The notes under the pieces: generated by a model | What the model was told of the DNA's origin: nothing | Databases searched by the model: none | Seen by the model: the letters and a program-made list of their open reading frames with translations, nothing else | In this document: piece after piece, positions 1 through 7,861 of the stretch | Layout: the number at the start of each line of letters is the position of its first letter | Numbering within the stretch: the first letter of the stretch is position 1 | Position numbers and translations under genes: made by a program | Assembly (NCBI GenBank): GCA_964383505.1 | Contig: CAYLHB010000001.1 | Span: 19,007-83,006 of the forward strand | Reading direction: 5' to 3' | Source: CAYLHB01 sp964383505 | GTDB lineage: Bacteria; Patescibacteriota; Minisyncoccia; Phycocordibacterales; UBA12088 | Length of the DNA stretch: 64,000 bases

Positions 1-259
1 GTACTGGCGATGACGGATATCGCTATCGTAAAAAGAGTGACTCCTTGGGTGAACAGTCCAAGCACGAAAAGTGTACCAGCGAAAACCTCGCCTGCGGACA
101 GACCATACAAGAGTGCTCGTGAGCGCGAACCGTTTATGCCCCCGTGCGCTGTTGGTACAAACGAAATTTATAGACGATGAGGTACACACCGAGTGTCGCC
201 TGAAGCAGAGTGGTTGTGAGTATAGAAAATGAGAATAGCTCAGGAAACAGTGAGTACAT
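1..259 (-). pseudogene. DoxX-like membrane protein, partial and frameshifted
   Basis: Runs off the left edge. The start at 259 gives MYSLFPELFSFSIL followed by a hydrophobic segment, which resembles the N-terminus of parcubacterial DoxX-family membrane proteins. This frame stops at 134-136 (TAA). The next frame, open from there to the window edge, is also strongly hydrophobic and protein-like (GLSAGEVFAGTLFVLGLF). The two frames join if one base is added in the run of five C at 138-142. So this is either a real frameshift or a homopolymer sequencing error. The family assignment rests on N-terminal resemblance and hydrophobicity only. Confidence 0.45.
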
Positions 260-350
260 ACAAAATTTTTTCAAAGGTATAAATTGCCTCCAATACCTAT
301 ATTGATGCGTATAGTGTAGCATGGGCGGATCTCCAAGATGCGGAGTGTGT

Positions 351-851
351 ATGTCCGATCTCTACCTCGTACTCCACAATATTCGCAGCGCCTACAATGT
401 GGGCGCGATTCTGCGGACTGCCGACGGGGCGGGGGTGAAGAAGGTGTACCTGTGTGGCTATACGCCGACACCGTTCGATCGATTCGGGCGGGCTCGTGCC
501 GATGTCGCGAAGGTGGCGCTTGGAGCTGAACGTATTGTGGTGTGGGAGTATTGTGAGGGTACAATTTCAATCCTCGAGAAGTTGCGAAGCGAAGGTGTAA
601 CGGTCGTCGGGCTTGAGCAGGACGCATGCGCGGTACCAATCAATTTGTTCAAATGTGGTTCTCTCACCGCACTTGTCTTGGGCTCCGAAGTGGAAGGACT
701 TTCCACCGAGGTGCTTCAGCATTGCGATGCGATTGTTGAAATCCCTATGTACGGCAAAAAAGAGTCACTCAATGTCTCCATTGCTGCTGGCATCGCGCTC
801 TATGCTCTCCACTCTGCTCAGTTGACCCACCCCACACGCACCAGTCAGTAA
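351..851 (+). CDS. SpoU/TrmH-family RNA 2'-O-methyltransferase
   Basis: A SPOUT-fold, SAM-dependent methylase of tRNA or rRNA ribose. The N-terminus MSDLYLVLHNIRSAYNVG gives motif 1 (N..SA.NVGAI.RTA). Later motifs are LVLGSEVEGLS (motif 2) and IPMYGKKESLNVSIAAGIALY (motif 3, the knotted SAM site). At about 166 residues it is a minimal single-domain enzyme without the N-terminal substrate-binding domain of TrmH/RlmB. The ATG at 351 follows GGAG at a good distance. An in-frame ATG at 321 sits 5 nt after a -10-like TATAGT (310-315) and would be leaderless, so the start could be 10 residues earlier. The exact target nucleotide cannot be read from the sequence. Confidence 0.85.
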   Translation: MSDLYLVLHNIRSAYNVGAILRTADGAGVKKVYLCGYTPTPFDRFGRARADVAKVALGAERIVVWEYCEGTISILEKLRSEGVTVVGLEQDACAVPINLFKCGSLTALVLGSEVEGLSTEVLQHCDAIVEIPMYGKKESLNVSIAAGIALYALHSAQLTHPTRTSQ

Positions 852-1074
852 TGCTGTGTTCAATTAGCCACCAGTAGGTTGTGGTCATTTTGTACTACTG
901 GAGCACCACGAGTTACTGCAAGTCTGTTAGTGGCACCGAAAAACATGTCCTATGTAGTAAGCGTGAGATCCACATGCGTTGTTTGTAATCCTCTCGGACA
1001 TAATGGGTAACCCATTTGTGATACTTATCCCCACCCACCCCACCATTTCCCCTCCACATTCCCTTGGGGGGGGG

Positions 1075-1080
1075 TAGAAT
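1075..1080 (+). promoter_or_regulatory. -10 element, predicted leaderless start
   Basis: TAGAAT ends 6 nt before the ATG at 1087, so transcription would begin at about the A of the start codon. The same 6-nt spacing recurs at many other genes in the window. Confidence 0.5.
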
Positions 1081-1086
1081 AGCACC

Positions 1087-1443
1087 ATGGCGGACGAAAC
1101 CTCCGAAGCTTCTGGTGCAACGCCACATCACATAGAACCCCGCACCGCACTTCTTATCATTGCGGGTGTGGCGGTAGTCGCATTGGTTGTACTCATCTTC
1201 GTACTCAAACAAGACACCGAGATGGAGATGGAGGTAGCGCCACCAGCCCTCTCTGAAAAAGACCGTCGTGCACAAGAAGTGCGGAGAGAGTTTGCAAAGA
1301 CGCTCGAGAGTACCCCCACCATGTCAGATGAAGAGGCGCGTGCCACACGTGAGGTGTTCAATGAAAGCATGCAGGATACAGAATCAAGCACTGACGAGGA
1401 GGCAATGGCCGCACGTGCGGAGTTTAGCCAATCCCCTCAATAG
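1087..1443 (+). CDS. Small membrane-anchored protein of unknown function
   Basis: 118 residues. A short polar N-terminus is followed by one clear transmembrane segment (about residues 20-40, ALLIIAGVAVVALVVLIFVL) and an acidic, charged tail of about 75 residues. The tail contains an internal near-repeat: SDEEARATREVF (about residues 79-90) and TDEEAMAARAEF (about 102-113), each preceded by a Thr/Ser-rich stretch. No enzyme motif is visible. The tail is probably extracytoplasmic or cytoplasmic coil, but its orientation is not clear. I do not recognise the family. It has its own -10 box and stands alone between the methylase gene and the next envelope protein. Confidence 0.65.
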   Translation: MADETSEASGATPHHIEPRTALLIIAGVAVVALVVLIFVLKQDTEMEMEVAPPALSEKDRRAQEVRREFAKTLESTPTMSDEEARATREVFNESMQDTESSTDEEAMAARAEFSQSPQ

Positions 1444-1520
1444 TACCTACCATTCTTGAAGTTTGCTTATCCATATTACTACCACACCACTAACCCACCA
1501 TCGCTATGTCACACCTCACG

Positions 1521-2255
1521 ATGACCCGCACCACTCCCATTGCTCTCGCCACCCTCGTGGTGGGCGTCCTTCTTGCCGCAGGCGGTTCGTACCTCTTTGC
1601 CGCATGGTCGGGACCCACGCAAACACCGCCCAACGGCAATGTGGAAGCTCCCGTAAACGTTGGTCCTGTTGGCCAAGAGAAACTTGGTATGTTTGCAGCA
1701 CTTGGAGGTGTGTTTCGAAACGGTGGTTTGTCAATTAACACCTCTCTGTTAAGTGATGGCTCTGCATCTCCAAATGGTGCCGCCCTCAAGTTGGATGTTG
1801 AGGGTGCGGTGGGTGCGACGAAGTACTGTGATGAGAATGGGGAGAATTGCTTCACCGCACGAGGAGGGGGTGGTGGTTCCAAATGGGTTGCTGTAGATCT
1901 TGATGGTAAAGATTTTTGGGATAGATCTTGTCAATATAGGGTAGAACTTGACGTGAAGAATTGGGGTCCCATGAAACCTCCCTTTACATACCAATATACT
2001 GATTTTGCTGGTACTGATCCTGTGGTATATGCGCATCTTGTGTCGTCCACCAAGATAGTCCCTTTTGATTCCACCGGAATAATTGGCTATATATCACATA
2101 ATGACAGAAGAAAATATTTTTGGTCGGGCAATGGTTTTGCGAGTGCACCTGGTATTTATGATGTAATAAAAGATCCTTACAAACTTAATTTAGGGCAGTA
2201 TGATGCGTATCATTGGGGACCGATGCCAGTGACCAAGATTGAAATGCAATGTTAG
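1521..2255 (+). CDS. Secreted/membrane-anchored protein with Parcubacteria-type 'GATKYCDENGENCF' module
   Basis: The N-terminus MTRTTPIALATLVVGVLLAA is a signal anchor. It is followed by the block PPNGNVEAPVNVGPVGQEK and then a glycine-rich stretch ending in GATKYCDENGENCFTARGGG. I associate this arrangement with a class of parcubacterial surface or pilin-like proteins; that is family memory, not a motif with a known function. The C-terminal 120 residues carry the specific part, with two further cysteines. An in-frame ATG at 1506 would add five residues. The last third is richer in A/T than its neighbours, and a long AT-rich tail leads to the transposon remnants downstream. Function unknown; probably exported. 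Confidence 0.65.
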   Translation: MTRTTPIALATLVVGVLLAAGGSYLFAAWSGPTQTPPNGNVEAPVNVGPVGQEKLGMFAALGGVFRNGGLSINTSLLSDGSASPNGAALKLDVEGAVGATKYCDENGENCFTARGGGGGSKWVAVDLDGKDFWDRSCQYRVELDVKNWGPMKPPFTYQYTDFAGTDPVVYAHLVSSTKIVPFDSTGIIGYISHNDRRKYFWSGNGFASAPGIYDVIKDPYKLNLGQYDAYHWGPMPVTKIEMQC

Positions 2256-2385
2256 TGATAGTAAACCAGGTTCGTGACTATCTGAGCAGTTTAAAACTGT
2301 TAGCATAGTCATGCATGTAAGCACAGAATCATTATCTAATTTGTTCCCGAATTTCCATGCCCCCCGCACCACAAAACTAGGACAC

Positions 2386-2971
2386 TCACTTATAGATAAA
2401 TAGTTCTCGATCGGTACGGTACTCGAGACACTGACGAGGAATGTCGTTCAGGTAGGATTCAATGGAACGAAGTTCACCGTCAGTGACAGTGACTATATTT
2501 CTCTTCTTGGGTACAAAGCACCGTATCCAACGGTTGGTGTTTTCAACAAGACTTTTCTCCTGTGATGTGTAGGGAGTGGTGAAGTAGAAGGGTACCTTAA
2601 GCAAGGCTTCCATCAAAAGCGGTCTAATGCTGATTTGAGACTGCTTAAATCGGCATGAGCTCCCTTTTTGATACCACAGTGCCACCGTGTCGCAGACTTC
2701 CCGAGATACGTTGTGGTGACCACCTCTCAGAGAGCTTAGCCCCCACGTACCGTGTGAGGTACCTATGGAGCGCCACCTTCAAACACCCGCGCTTGCTACG
2801 GTAGCGACACCAGTACGTCTTATGGTGTGCTTTTACGGGAAGGTATACGCCTCTCACCCTCTTTTCTCGCAGTTCGTACGAAATGGTGTTGGGACTTCGC
2901 CTCAACATACGTGCAATAGCTCGAACACCAGACCTGTTCCCAAACATCAGTTTTGATACAATTGACCACAT
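2386..2971 (-). pseudogene. IS30-family transposase remnant with catalytic core deleted
   Basis: Two reverse-strand pieces belong to one transposase. The upstream piece (2971 down to 2645) has the IS30 N-terminal HTH (IARMLRRSPNTISYEL, then RGVYLPVKAHHKTYW, WSPQRISGSLRH). The downstream piece (2685 down to 2386) has the C-terminal DDE segment (FYFTTPYTSQEKSLVENTNR, then NDIPRQCLEYRT). The two are in different frames, and the central part with the first two catalytic Asp residues is missing, so the copy is dead. The glutamate region ('E..VENTN') survives. The 5' end abuts, at an overlapping start (CATG at 2969-2972), the divergent IS5-like gene, suggesting that element landed in the IS30 5' end. 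Confidence 0.8.
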
Positions 2972-3866
2972 GAACCTTACCACACTCTCGCGCAGCCCCC
3001 GCGCGATGAAGGCCTTGACCGGCCTCTCGTATGAGGAATTCATCAACCTCGTATCGTTATTCAAAGCGGCGTACATCACTATGAAGTTGGACAATCCAAA
3101 GCGTGTGCGTGCCGTAGGTGGTGGTAGACCTGGGCGACTCCCCACGTATGAGGCGAAGCTGTTCTTTGTGCTTTCTTATGCAAAGAATTACCCAACTTTT
3201 GATGTGCTCGGATTTCTTTTTGAAAAACCGCGCGGTAGGTCTTGTGCGGACATCCACTTACTCCTCACAGTGCTCGAAAAGGCGCTGGGGCGCGCCATTG
3301 TTCTTCCCGAACGGAAACTCACCTCGGTTGAGGAGTTCTTCGAGAAGTTTCCTGAGGTAAAGGATGTGTTTCTGGACGGTGGTGAACGGCGGATTAAACG
3401 ACCCGCAACGCCGAAAGGAGAACACCGTACCTACTCGGGCAAGAAGAAAGCGCACACACGCAAGAATGCTGTGGTGGTTGATGAAAAGAAGCGTATCCTC
3501 GTGGTCACACCCACTAAAGCAGGGAGAAGATACGACAAGCGTCTTGCCGACAAGTACTCCCTCGTCACCCACATACCGAAAACCGTTGGCATATTTGCAG
3601 ATTCCGGATTTTAAGGTATTCAGCATCTCCATCCTAATACCGTTGTGACCAAACGGAGCCGGAAGAATGCGCCACTCTCAGAGGAAGAACGTGCTGATAA
3701 CCGGGTAATTGCATCACTACGCACCGTGGTGGAGCCTGCCATAGGTGGCATGAGGCGGTACCGCATCCTGGTTGACCGTCTTTGTATGAAAATGGGTACC
3801 CTTGAAGATTCACTCCCGTCCATCTGCGCAGGATTGTGGAATTGGCACCTACGACACGTGGGCTAA
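2970..3866 (+). pseudogene. IS5-family (DDE_Tnp_4 type) transposase with in-frame ochre stop
   Basis: From the ATG at 2970 the protein has an N-terminal helix-turn-helix (YEAKLFFVLSYAKNYPTFDV, GFLFEKPRGRSCADIH) and a DDE core (DVFLDGGERRIKRP, then HTRKNAVVVDEKKRIL). Translation stops at TAA 3612-3614, after IFADSGF. The same frame continues without another stop as GIQHLHPNTVVTKRSRKNAP to ERADNRVIASLRTVVEPAIG, the C-terminal IS5 block containing the catalytic Glu. Relatives have Gln at the stop position ('GFQG'), so one C-to-T change (CAA to TAA) explains it. A GTG at 3645 could restart only the C-terminus. Probably inactive; no inverted repeats were confidently located. Confidence 0.8.
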
Positions 3867-4151
3867 CTTCCATAAAGATCGAGGTTTTGCGTGTCAGATA
3901 CTTTGTTTGAGAACAGGTCTATTGTACTCTTGGATTGTTAATGTGCTGATCATCACCCGCTCCTCATAGGAGAGGTGAGAATATGTTGCGCCTGTTTTTA
4001 TACACTCCAGTGTAATGGGAGTGTTCTAGTGCAAGGGTACTTGAAGGTCCGTACTATATCAAAATCAGGTCCCGAAAATTTTCTTTAACCCAGAAAAGAG
4101 AATAGATCGCTAAAAAGGTTTGGATGCCAACATGAAAAATAGTAAAGAGAC

Positions 4152-5423
4152 TCACTTTTTCCCAAGGTGCGCACGTAATTCCTCTCTCGCGACCTCAGCG
4201 TCGCTCCACGGCGTTTTTGTCCCACGCGGGCCCATAATGTAGGGGTCGGTGCCCTTGCCGGTGATGAGCACCGCATCACCGGCTTTTGCCCGGGCAAATG
4301 CCTCACGTATCGCGGCGCGCCTGTTCATGATGATGGTGGGCGTCTTCTCTTTCATACCAGCCACCATTTCTTCCACAATCACACGCGGGTCCTCGTCGTA
4401 GGGGTCCTCGTCGGTAAGAATGATCTCTCGGCAGTACTGTTCCGCCACTTTTGCCATTTCAGGGCGCTTCCATCGGTCTCGCCCGCCCCCGCAGTTACCC
4501 AGCACACAAATTTTCTCGTGGTTGGGGAACGCGCGGTAGAGCTTTTCAAGTGAGTCTTTTGTATGCGCGTAATCAACCACGACGACGAAGGGTTGTCCCT
4601 CTTCTATTTTCTCCACACGCCCTGCAATATGACCAAATCGCTCAAGTGCCCGTTTGATCGTGTTTGTTGGGATGCCGATGGCGCGCGTGAATGTGACCGC
4701 GGCGAGTATGTTGTAGAGGTTAAAGGTGCCCACGAGTGGGGAGTGGATAGACACGCCCTCGTACGTGAAGAGAATACCTCGGTCGTTCTCACTGTGGGGT
4801 TCGGCTTGCTTCAGTGAGTAGGGGTGCTGTGCCACTTCGGCGGGAACGGTGAGAAAGAGTGCCCCGTGCTCATCATCGCGGTTGGCGACGACCACCCTCC
4901 GCTCCTTGTTCGAGTTGATGAGTGCGTCGCGCAGGCGTAGCTTACAATCGCGGTACGCCTCAAACGATCCGTGGCTCTCAATGTGTTCGGGTGAGAGGTT
5001 GGTGAATACGAGCGCATTGAGCGCAATGTGCTTGTGGCGCCAGAGTCGCGCCCCCTCGCTCGTCATTTCAATCACCGCAAAGCCGCAGTCTTCATCAACC
5101 GCACGCCGTAAAAACTTCTGCATAAACGAGCGGCCGGGCATGCTCATTTTGTAGAGGTTTGGCTCGCTCTCGTCGGCCACCTTGAAGCGTATGGTGTTGG
5201 AGAGTGCGGTGGTGTGACCCGCTTCCTCAAGAATCGTCGAAATGAGCTCAGTCGTCGTGCTCTTGCCTTTGGTGCCGGTCACTCCCACCACATAGAGCTT
5301 TCGGGAGGGAAAGCCGTAGCGAAACGCCGCGAGTGACGAGAGGAGCGAGTGGTAGTGTGGTTGAAGTGCGCGAAAGAGGGAAGGGGGAATGAGGGCGCGC
5401 AGAGTAGAGAGAAGTCGGCTCAT
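4152..5423 (-). CDS. murE: Mur ligase family protein (MurE-like UDP-MurNAc-tripeptide synthetase)
   Basis: A cytoplasmic ATP-dependent ligase of peptidoglycan precursor synthesis. The ATP-binding loop is GVTGTKGKSTTTELI (residues 47-61). The central domain contains NLSPEHIESHGSFEAYRDCK, typical of MurE. The C-terminal domain has VDYAHTKDSLEKLY, GNCGGGRDRWKRPEM and TDEDPYDEDP, and ends in ITGKGTDPYIM. At 423 residues it is shorter than classical MurE (about 490) because the N-terminal UDP-MurNAc domain is reduced to about 40 residues. That short form is common in Patescibacteria, and the amino acid added cannot be inferred safely. The start is 17 nt from the ruvA stop, so the two are probably co-transcribed. 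The 285 bp after the stop hold two hairpins (near 3970 and 4003-4025) but no gene. Confidence 0.8.
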   Translation of the reverse strand: MSRLLSTLRALIPPSLFRALQPHYHSLLSSLAAFRYGFPSRKLYVVGVTGTKGKSTTTELISTILEEAGHTTALSNTIRFKVADESEPNLYKMSMPGRSFMQKFLRRAVDEDCGFAVIEMTSEGARLWRHKHIALNALVFTNLSPEHIESHGSFEAYRDCKLRLRDALINSNKERRVVVANRDDEHGALFLTVPAEVAQHPYSLKQAEPHSENDRGILFTYEGVSIHSPLVGTFNLYNILAAVTFTRAIGIPTNTIKRALERFGHIAGRVEKIEEGQPFVVVVDYAHTKDSLEKLYRAFPNHEKICVLGNCGGGRDRWKRPEMAKVAEQYCREIILTDEDPYDEDPRVIVEEMVAGMKEKTPTIIMNRRAAIREAFARAKAGDAVLITGKGTDPYIMGPRGTKTPWSDAEVAREELRAHLGKK

Positions 5424-5439
5424 GGTGGTTTAGTGGTGG

Positions 5440-6015
5440 CTACTGGCGCGAGAGGAGTTTGAGTGCCTCGCGTATGCGCGCGCTTTGGTCGGAGAGCGTT
5501 TCAGGCAGGAGACGGAGCGCCTCTCGTGCCTCTTCGTGGCGGTACCCGAGCGCCTTGAGTGCTTCGAGCGAGTCTTCCTCATCACGGCGAAGTACGTGCG
5601 CTCCCACATCCTCAAGCTCACCGAGCTTGTCGCGCAGTTCCAGGCACACCTTCTCTGCTGTTTTTCTACCTATCCCCGAAACCTTTGTGAGGTAGCCAAC
5701 GTCGCTCGATGCGATAGCGCTCTTGAGCTTGTTGAGCTTGTCGAGCGACATGATACCCACCGCACCACGAGGCCCCACGCCCGAGACGGAAATCAGGAGC
5801 TTGAAAAGCTCAAGCTCGCCATACTCCAAAAAGCCGTAGAGATCAAGCGCGTCCTCACGTACCACGAGGTGGGTCCAGAGGTCGAGCGGGTACCCTGCTT
5901 TCGTCGAGGCGATAAGCGAGGGGGTGACGTAGACTTTGTACCCCACACCCGCAACCCCAAGGATAAGCCACGAGGGCTTCACTGCTGTCACCGTACCGGA
6001 GAGTTGGGCTATCAT
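5440..6015 (-). CDS. ruvA: Holliday junction branch migration protein RuvA
   Basis: RuvA binds four-way junctions as a tetramer and loads the RuvB motor. The N-terminal OB domain starts MIAQLSGTV and contains YGFLEYGELELFKLLISVSG. Two helix-hairpin-helix motifs follow: SVSGVGPRGAVGIM and KVSGIGRKTAEKVCLEL. A C-terminal helical domain (SLEALKALGYRHEEAREAL) would contact RuvB. The length of 191 residues is normal. ruvB and ruvC are not nearby. A reverse -10-like TATAGT lies about 25 nt upstream of the start, in the 195 bp shared with the divergent dcd gene. Confidence 0.95.
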   Translation of the reverse strand: MIAQLSGTVTAVKPSWLILGVAGVGYKVYVTPSLIASTKAGYPLDLWTHLVVREDALDLYGFLEYGELELFKLLISVSGVGPRGAVGIMSLDKLNKLKSAIASSDVGYLTKVSGIGRKTAEKVCLELRDKLGELEDVGAHVLRRDEEDSLEALKALGYRHEEAREALRLLPETLSDQSARIREALKLLSRQ

Positions 6016-6210
6016 ACACTGGGCGGAGACCCCGCACTTCCACTATAGCCGAAGTGGGGGAGGAGCGCACGGAGACTCTTTTAAGTATCGGTTGTGCTTG
6101 TGGTACACAGGCAACCTGTCATGTACGTTTTTAGCGCGCGAAACGCGCAACGATAATCGCAAAGTAGTGCTCGAATCTAAATGAGCGATCTGGTGAAGGT
6201 ATGTTAGTAT

Positions 6211-7338
6211 ATGGCAACTTGTATGGAATCGTACGCACGCAGTTCCCGCTACGGCGCGCTCCCAAGCCAAACCCTCCGCGAGCTCGTGACGGCCGGGTTT
6301 ATAGAACACGCAGACGTAGACAACATCGCCCCCTCTTCGCTCGACCTCACGCTCTCCGGAGAGGTGTACTGCACGGAGGGGATGTTTCAGCTCAATCCAG
6401 GTGAGTCGGTGCGGGATTTGCTCACGCACATCCACGCGACCCCGTGGTCTTTTGAGAAGCCACTCGTGCGCGGAGGAATGTACCTTGCTCGGCTCAATGA
6501 AACACTGCGTTTGCCGTCGAGTGTGTATGGGTACTGCAACCCGAAAAGCTCGACCGGTCGCATTGATGTCCACGTGCGCGTGCTTGCCGATGGGGTGCCG
6601 CGGTACGATTCCGTAACACCGGCGGGGTGGAATGGTGAGCTCTGGATCGCCATTCATCCGAAGTCGTTCCCGATTCTTCTTCGGGAAGGTCACTCACTCT
6701 CGCAGCTGCGCCTCTTCACGGCAGATACGCGGTTTTCAGAGCTTGAGTTTGAAATCGCACTCTCCCACCATAAGCTTCTATGGCAACGAGGTGGCGATGC
6801 GGTGCGGTATGACGAGCTTCGTGTATCAGACCATGACGGTGCGCCCATGCTCTCGCTCGACCTTAAAAGCCCGCTGGTCGGGTGGGTGAGTAAACACACT
6901 GACCAGGTGCTCGACGTGAGTACGCGCGGAAGCTATGCACCCGAAGATTTTTTTGAACAGGTGGCACCCGAGAACGGGCACCTCACGCTGGAGCGCGGGA
7001 AGTTCTACATTCTCTCGACCGATGAGGCGGTGCGTGTGCCCCCCGAGCTCGCGTGCGAAATGGCTTCGATGGACGAGCGTTCGGGTGACTTCAGGAGTCA
7101 CTACGCCGGCTTCATCGACCCGGGTTGGGGGTGGGGCAAGGAGGGGGAGGAGAAGGGACGACCGCTCACCCTTGAGGTGCGCCCGTTTGAAGACTTAGTG
7201 GTGCGGCACGGCCAGCCGATTGCGAAGATAAAGTTTGAGCGTATGACGCACGTGCCCGATGTGCTCTATGATACACGCGGAAGCAACTACACGACCCAAA
7301 CGGGACCGAGGCTTGCGAAGCAGTTTCGTACGGAATGA
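6211..7338 (+). CDS. dcd: dCTP deaminase, long two-domain form
   Basis: Deaminates dCTP to dUTP, feeding dUMP synthesis. It has two dUTPase-fold halves. The first is around residues 40-190 (NIAPSSLDLTLSGEVY, then PKSSTGRIDVHVRVLADG, GWNGELWIAI). The second is around 220-370 (SLDLKSPLVGWVSK, then ACEMASMDERSGDFRSHYAG, LEVRPFEDLVVRHGQPIAKI). This duplicated form (about 370 residues) differs from the 190-residue single-domain enzyme and is known in several lineages. The ATG at 6211 directly follows a -10-like TAGTAT (6205-6210); the next ATG at 6223 is at a better leaderless distance, so four residues at the N-terminus are uncertain. It faces away from ruvA and belongs functionally with dut, thyX and tmk downstream. 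Confidence 0.85.
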   Translation: MATCMESYARSSRYGALPSQTLRELVTAGFIEHADVDNIAPSSLDLTLSGEVYCTEGMFQLNPGESVRDLLTHIHATPWSFEKPLVRGGMYLARLNETLRLPSSVYGYCNPKSSTGRIDVHVRVLADGVPRYDSVTPAGWNGELWIAIHPKSFPILLREGHSLSQLRLFTADTRFSELEFEIALSHHKLLWQRGGDAVRYDELRVSDHDGAPMLSLDLKSPLVGWVSKHTDQVLDVSTRGSYAPEDFFEQVAPENGHLTLERGKFYILSTDEAVRVPPELACEMASMDERSGDFRSHYAGFIDPGWGWGKEGEEKGRPLTLEVRPFEDLVVRHGQPIAKIKFERMTHVPDVLYDTRGSNYTTQTGPRLAKQFRTE

Positions 7339-7380
7339 TAGTGCGCTAGGGTGGTGCGAGCGGAAAACGGAGGAGATCCA

Positions 7381-7494
7381 ATGGGTGTATCGGAAAAGCT
7401 ATTCTGGGCGTTTGCGCTGTGGCCGCTCATTGCACTTATGGGTGCGATTGTGTGGTTATTTGTGAAGACACGGAATACTAAAGACCGCGACTGA
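7381..7494 (+). CDS. 37-residue single-pass membrane protein
   Basis: A short ORF with one of the best Shine-Dalgarno sequences in the window (GGAGGA, 6 nt before ATG). The product starts MGVSEKLFWAFALWPLIALM, has one transmembrane helix of about 20 residues and ends in a basic tail KTRNTKDRD. It lies 42 nt after dcd on the same strand and may be co-transcribed. I do not recognise it. The strong ribosome-binding site and coherent membrane topology argue that it is real. Confidence 0.55.
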   Translation: MGVSEKLFWAFALWPLIALMGAIVWLFVKTRNTKDRD

Positions 7495-7519
7495 CGTCGG
7501 GGTCTTTTAAAATACTATG

Positions 7520-7849
7520 CTAGTGCAGTGTCCGATATGCCTTCAGTGCTTGTTGTGCGAGATGTGTCGGGTCGTCCTTCGCTTTAATAGTGCGTTCAGT
7601 ATCGGTCCACCATGTATCAAACCATTCACGCGTGCCGTCGGTAAAAAGTGCGATGAAATCAAGTTCAAACTTAGGATCTTCGCTACTTACCTGGTCGGGT
7701 GTGTATTCGGGATGATTGAGGGAAACGACCAGTTTAAAAAAACATGCTTGTGTTTGATTACGCAATCCTACAAGTTCCTGTTGAACAAGTTGTTCGTTCT
7801 GTTGCAGTGCCAATTGTGCCTCTGAAACGTGCTCAAGAAATCCAGCCAT
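7520..7849 (-). CDS. Hypothetical cytoplasmic protein downstream of thyX
   Basis: 109 residues, beginning MAGFLEHVSEAQLALQQNEQ. The first 30 residues are glutamine-rich and helical, followed by a mixed region with several aromatic residues (REWFDTWWTDTER). No signal peptide, membrane segment or known motif is visible. It starts 12 nt after the thyX stop on the same strand, so it probably shares that transcript. Its only hint of function is the neighbourhood; I do not recognise the family. Confidence 0.55.
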   Translation of the reverse strand: MAGFLEHVSEAQLALQQNEQLVQQELVGLRNQTQACFFKLVVSLNHPEYTPDQVSSEDPKFELDFIALFTDGTREWFDTWWTDTERTIKAKDDPTHLAQQALKAYRTLH

Positions 7850-7861
7850 AATTAGGTAGTG

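Noticed and set aside
3612..3614. UAA recoding in the IS5-like transposase
   Set aside because: UAA terminates many intact genes in the window; a single C-to-T nonsense change is simpler.
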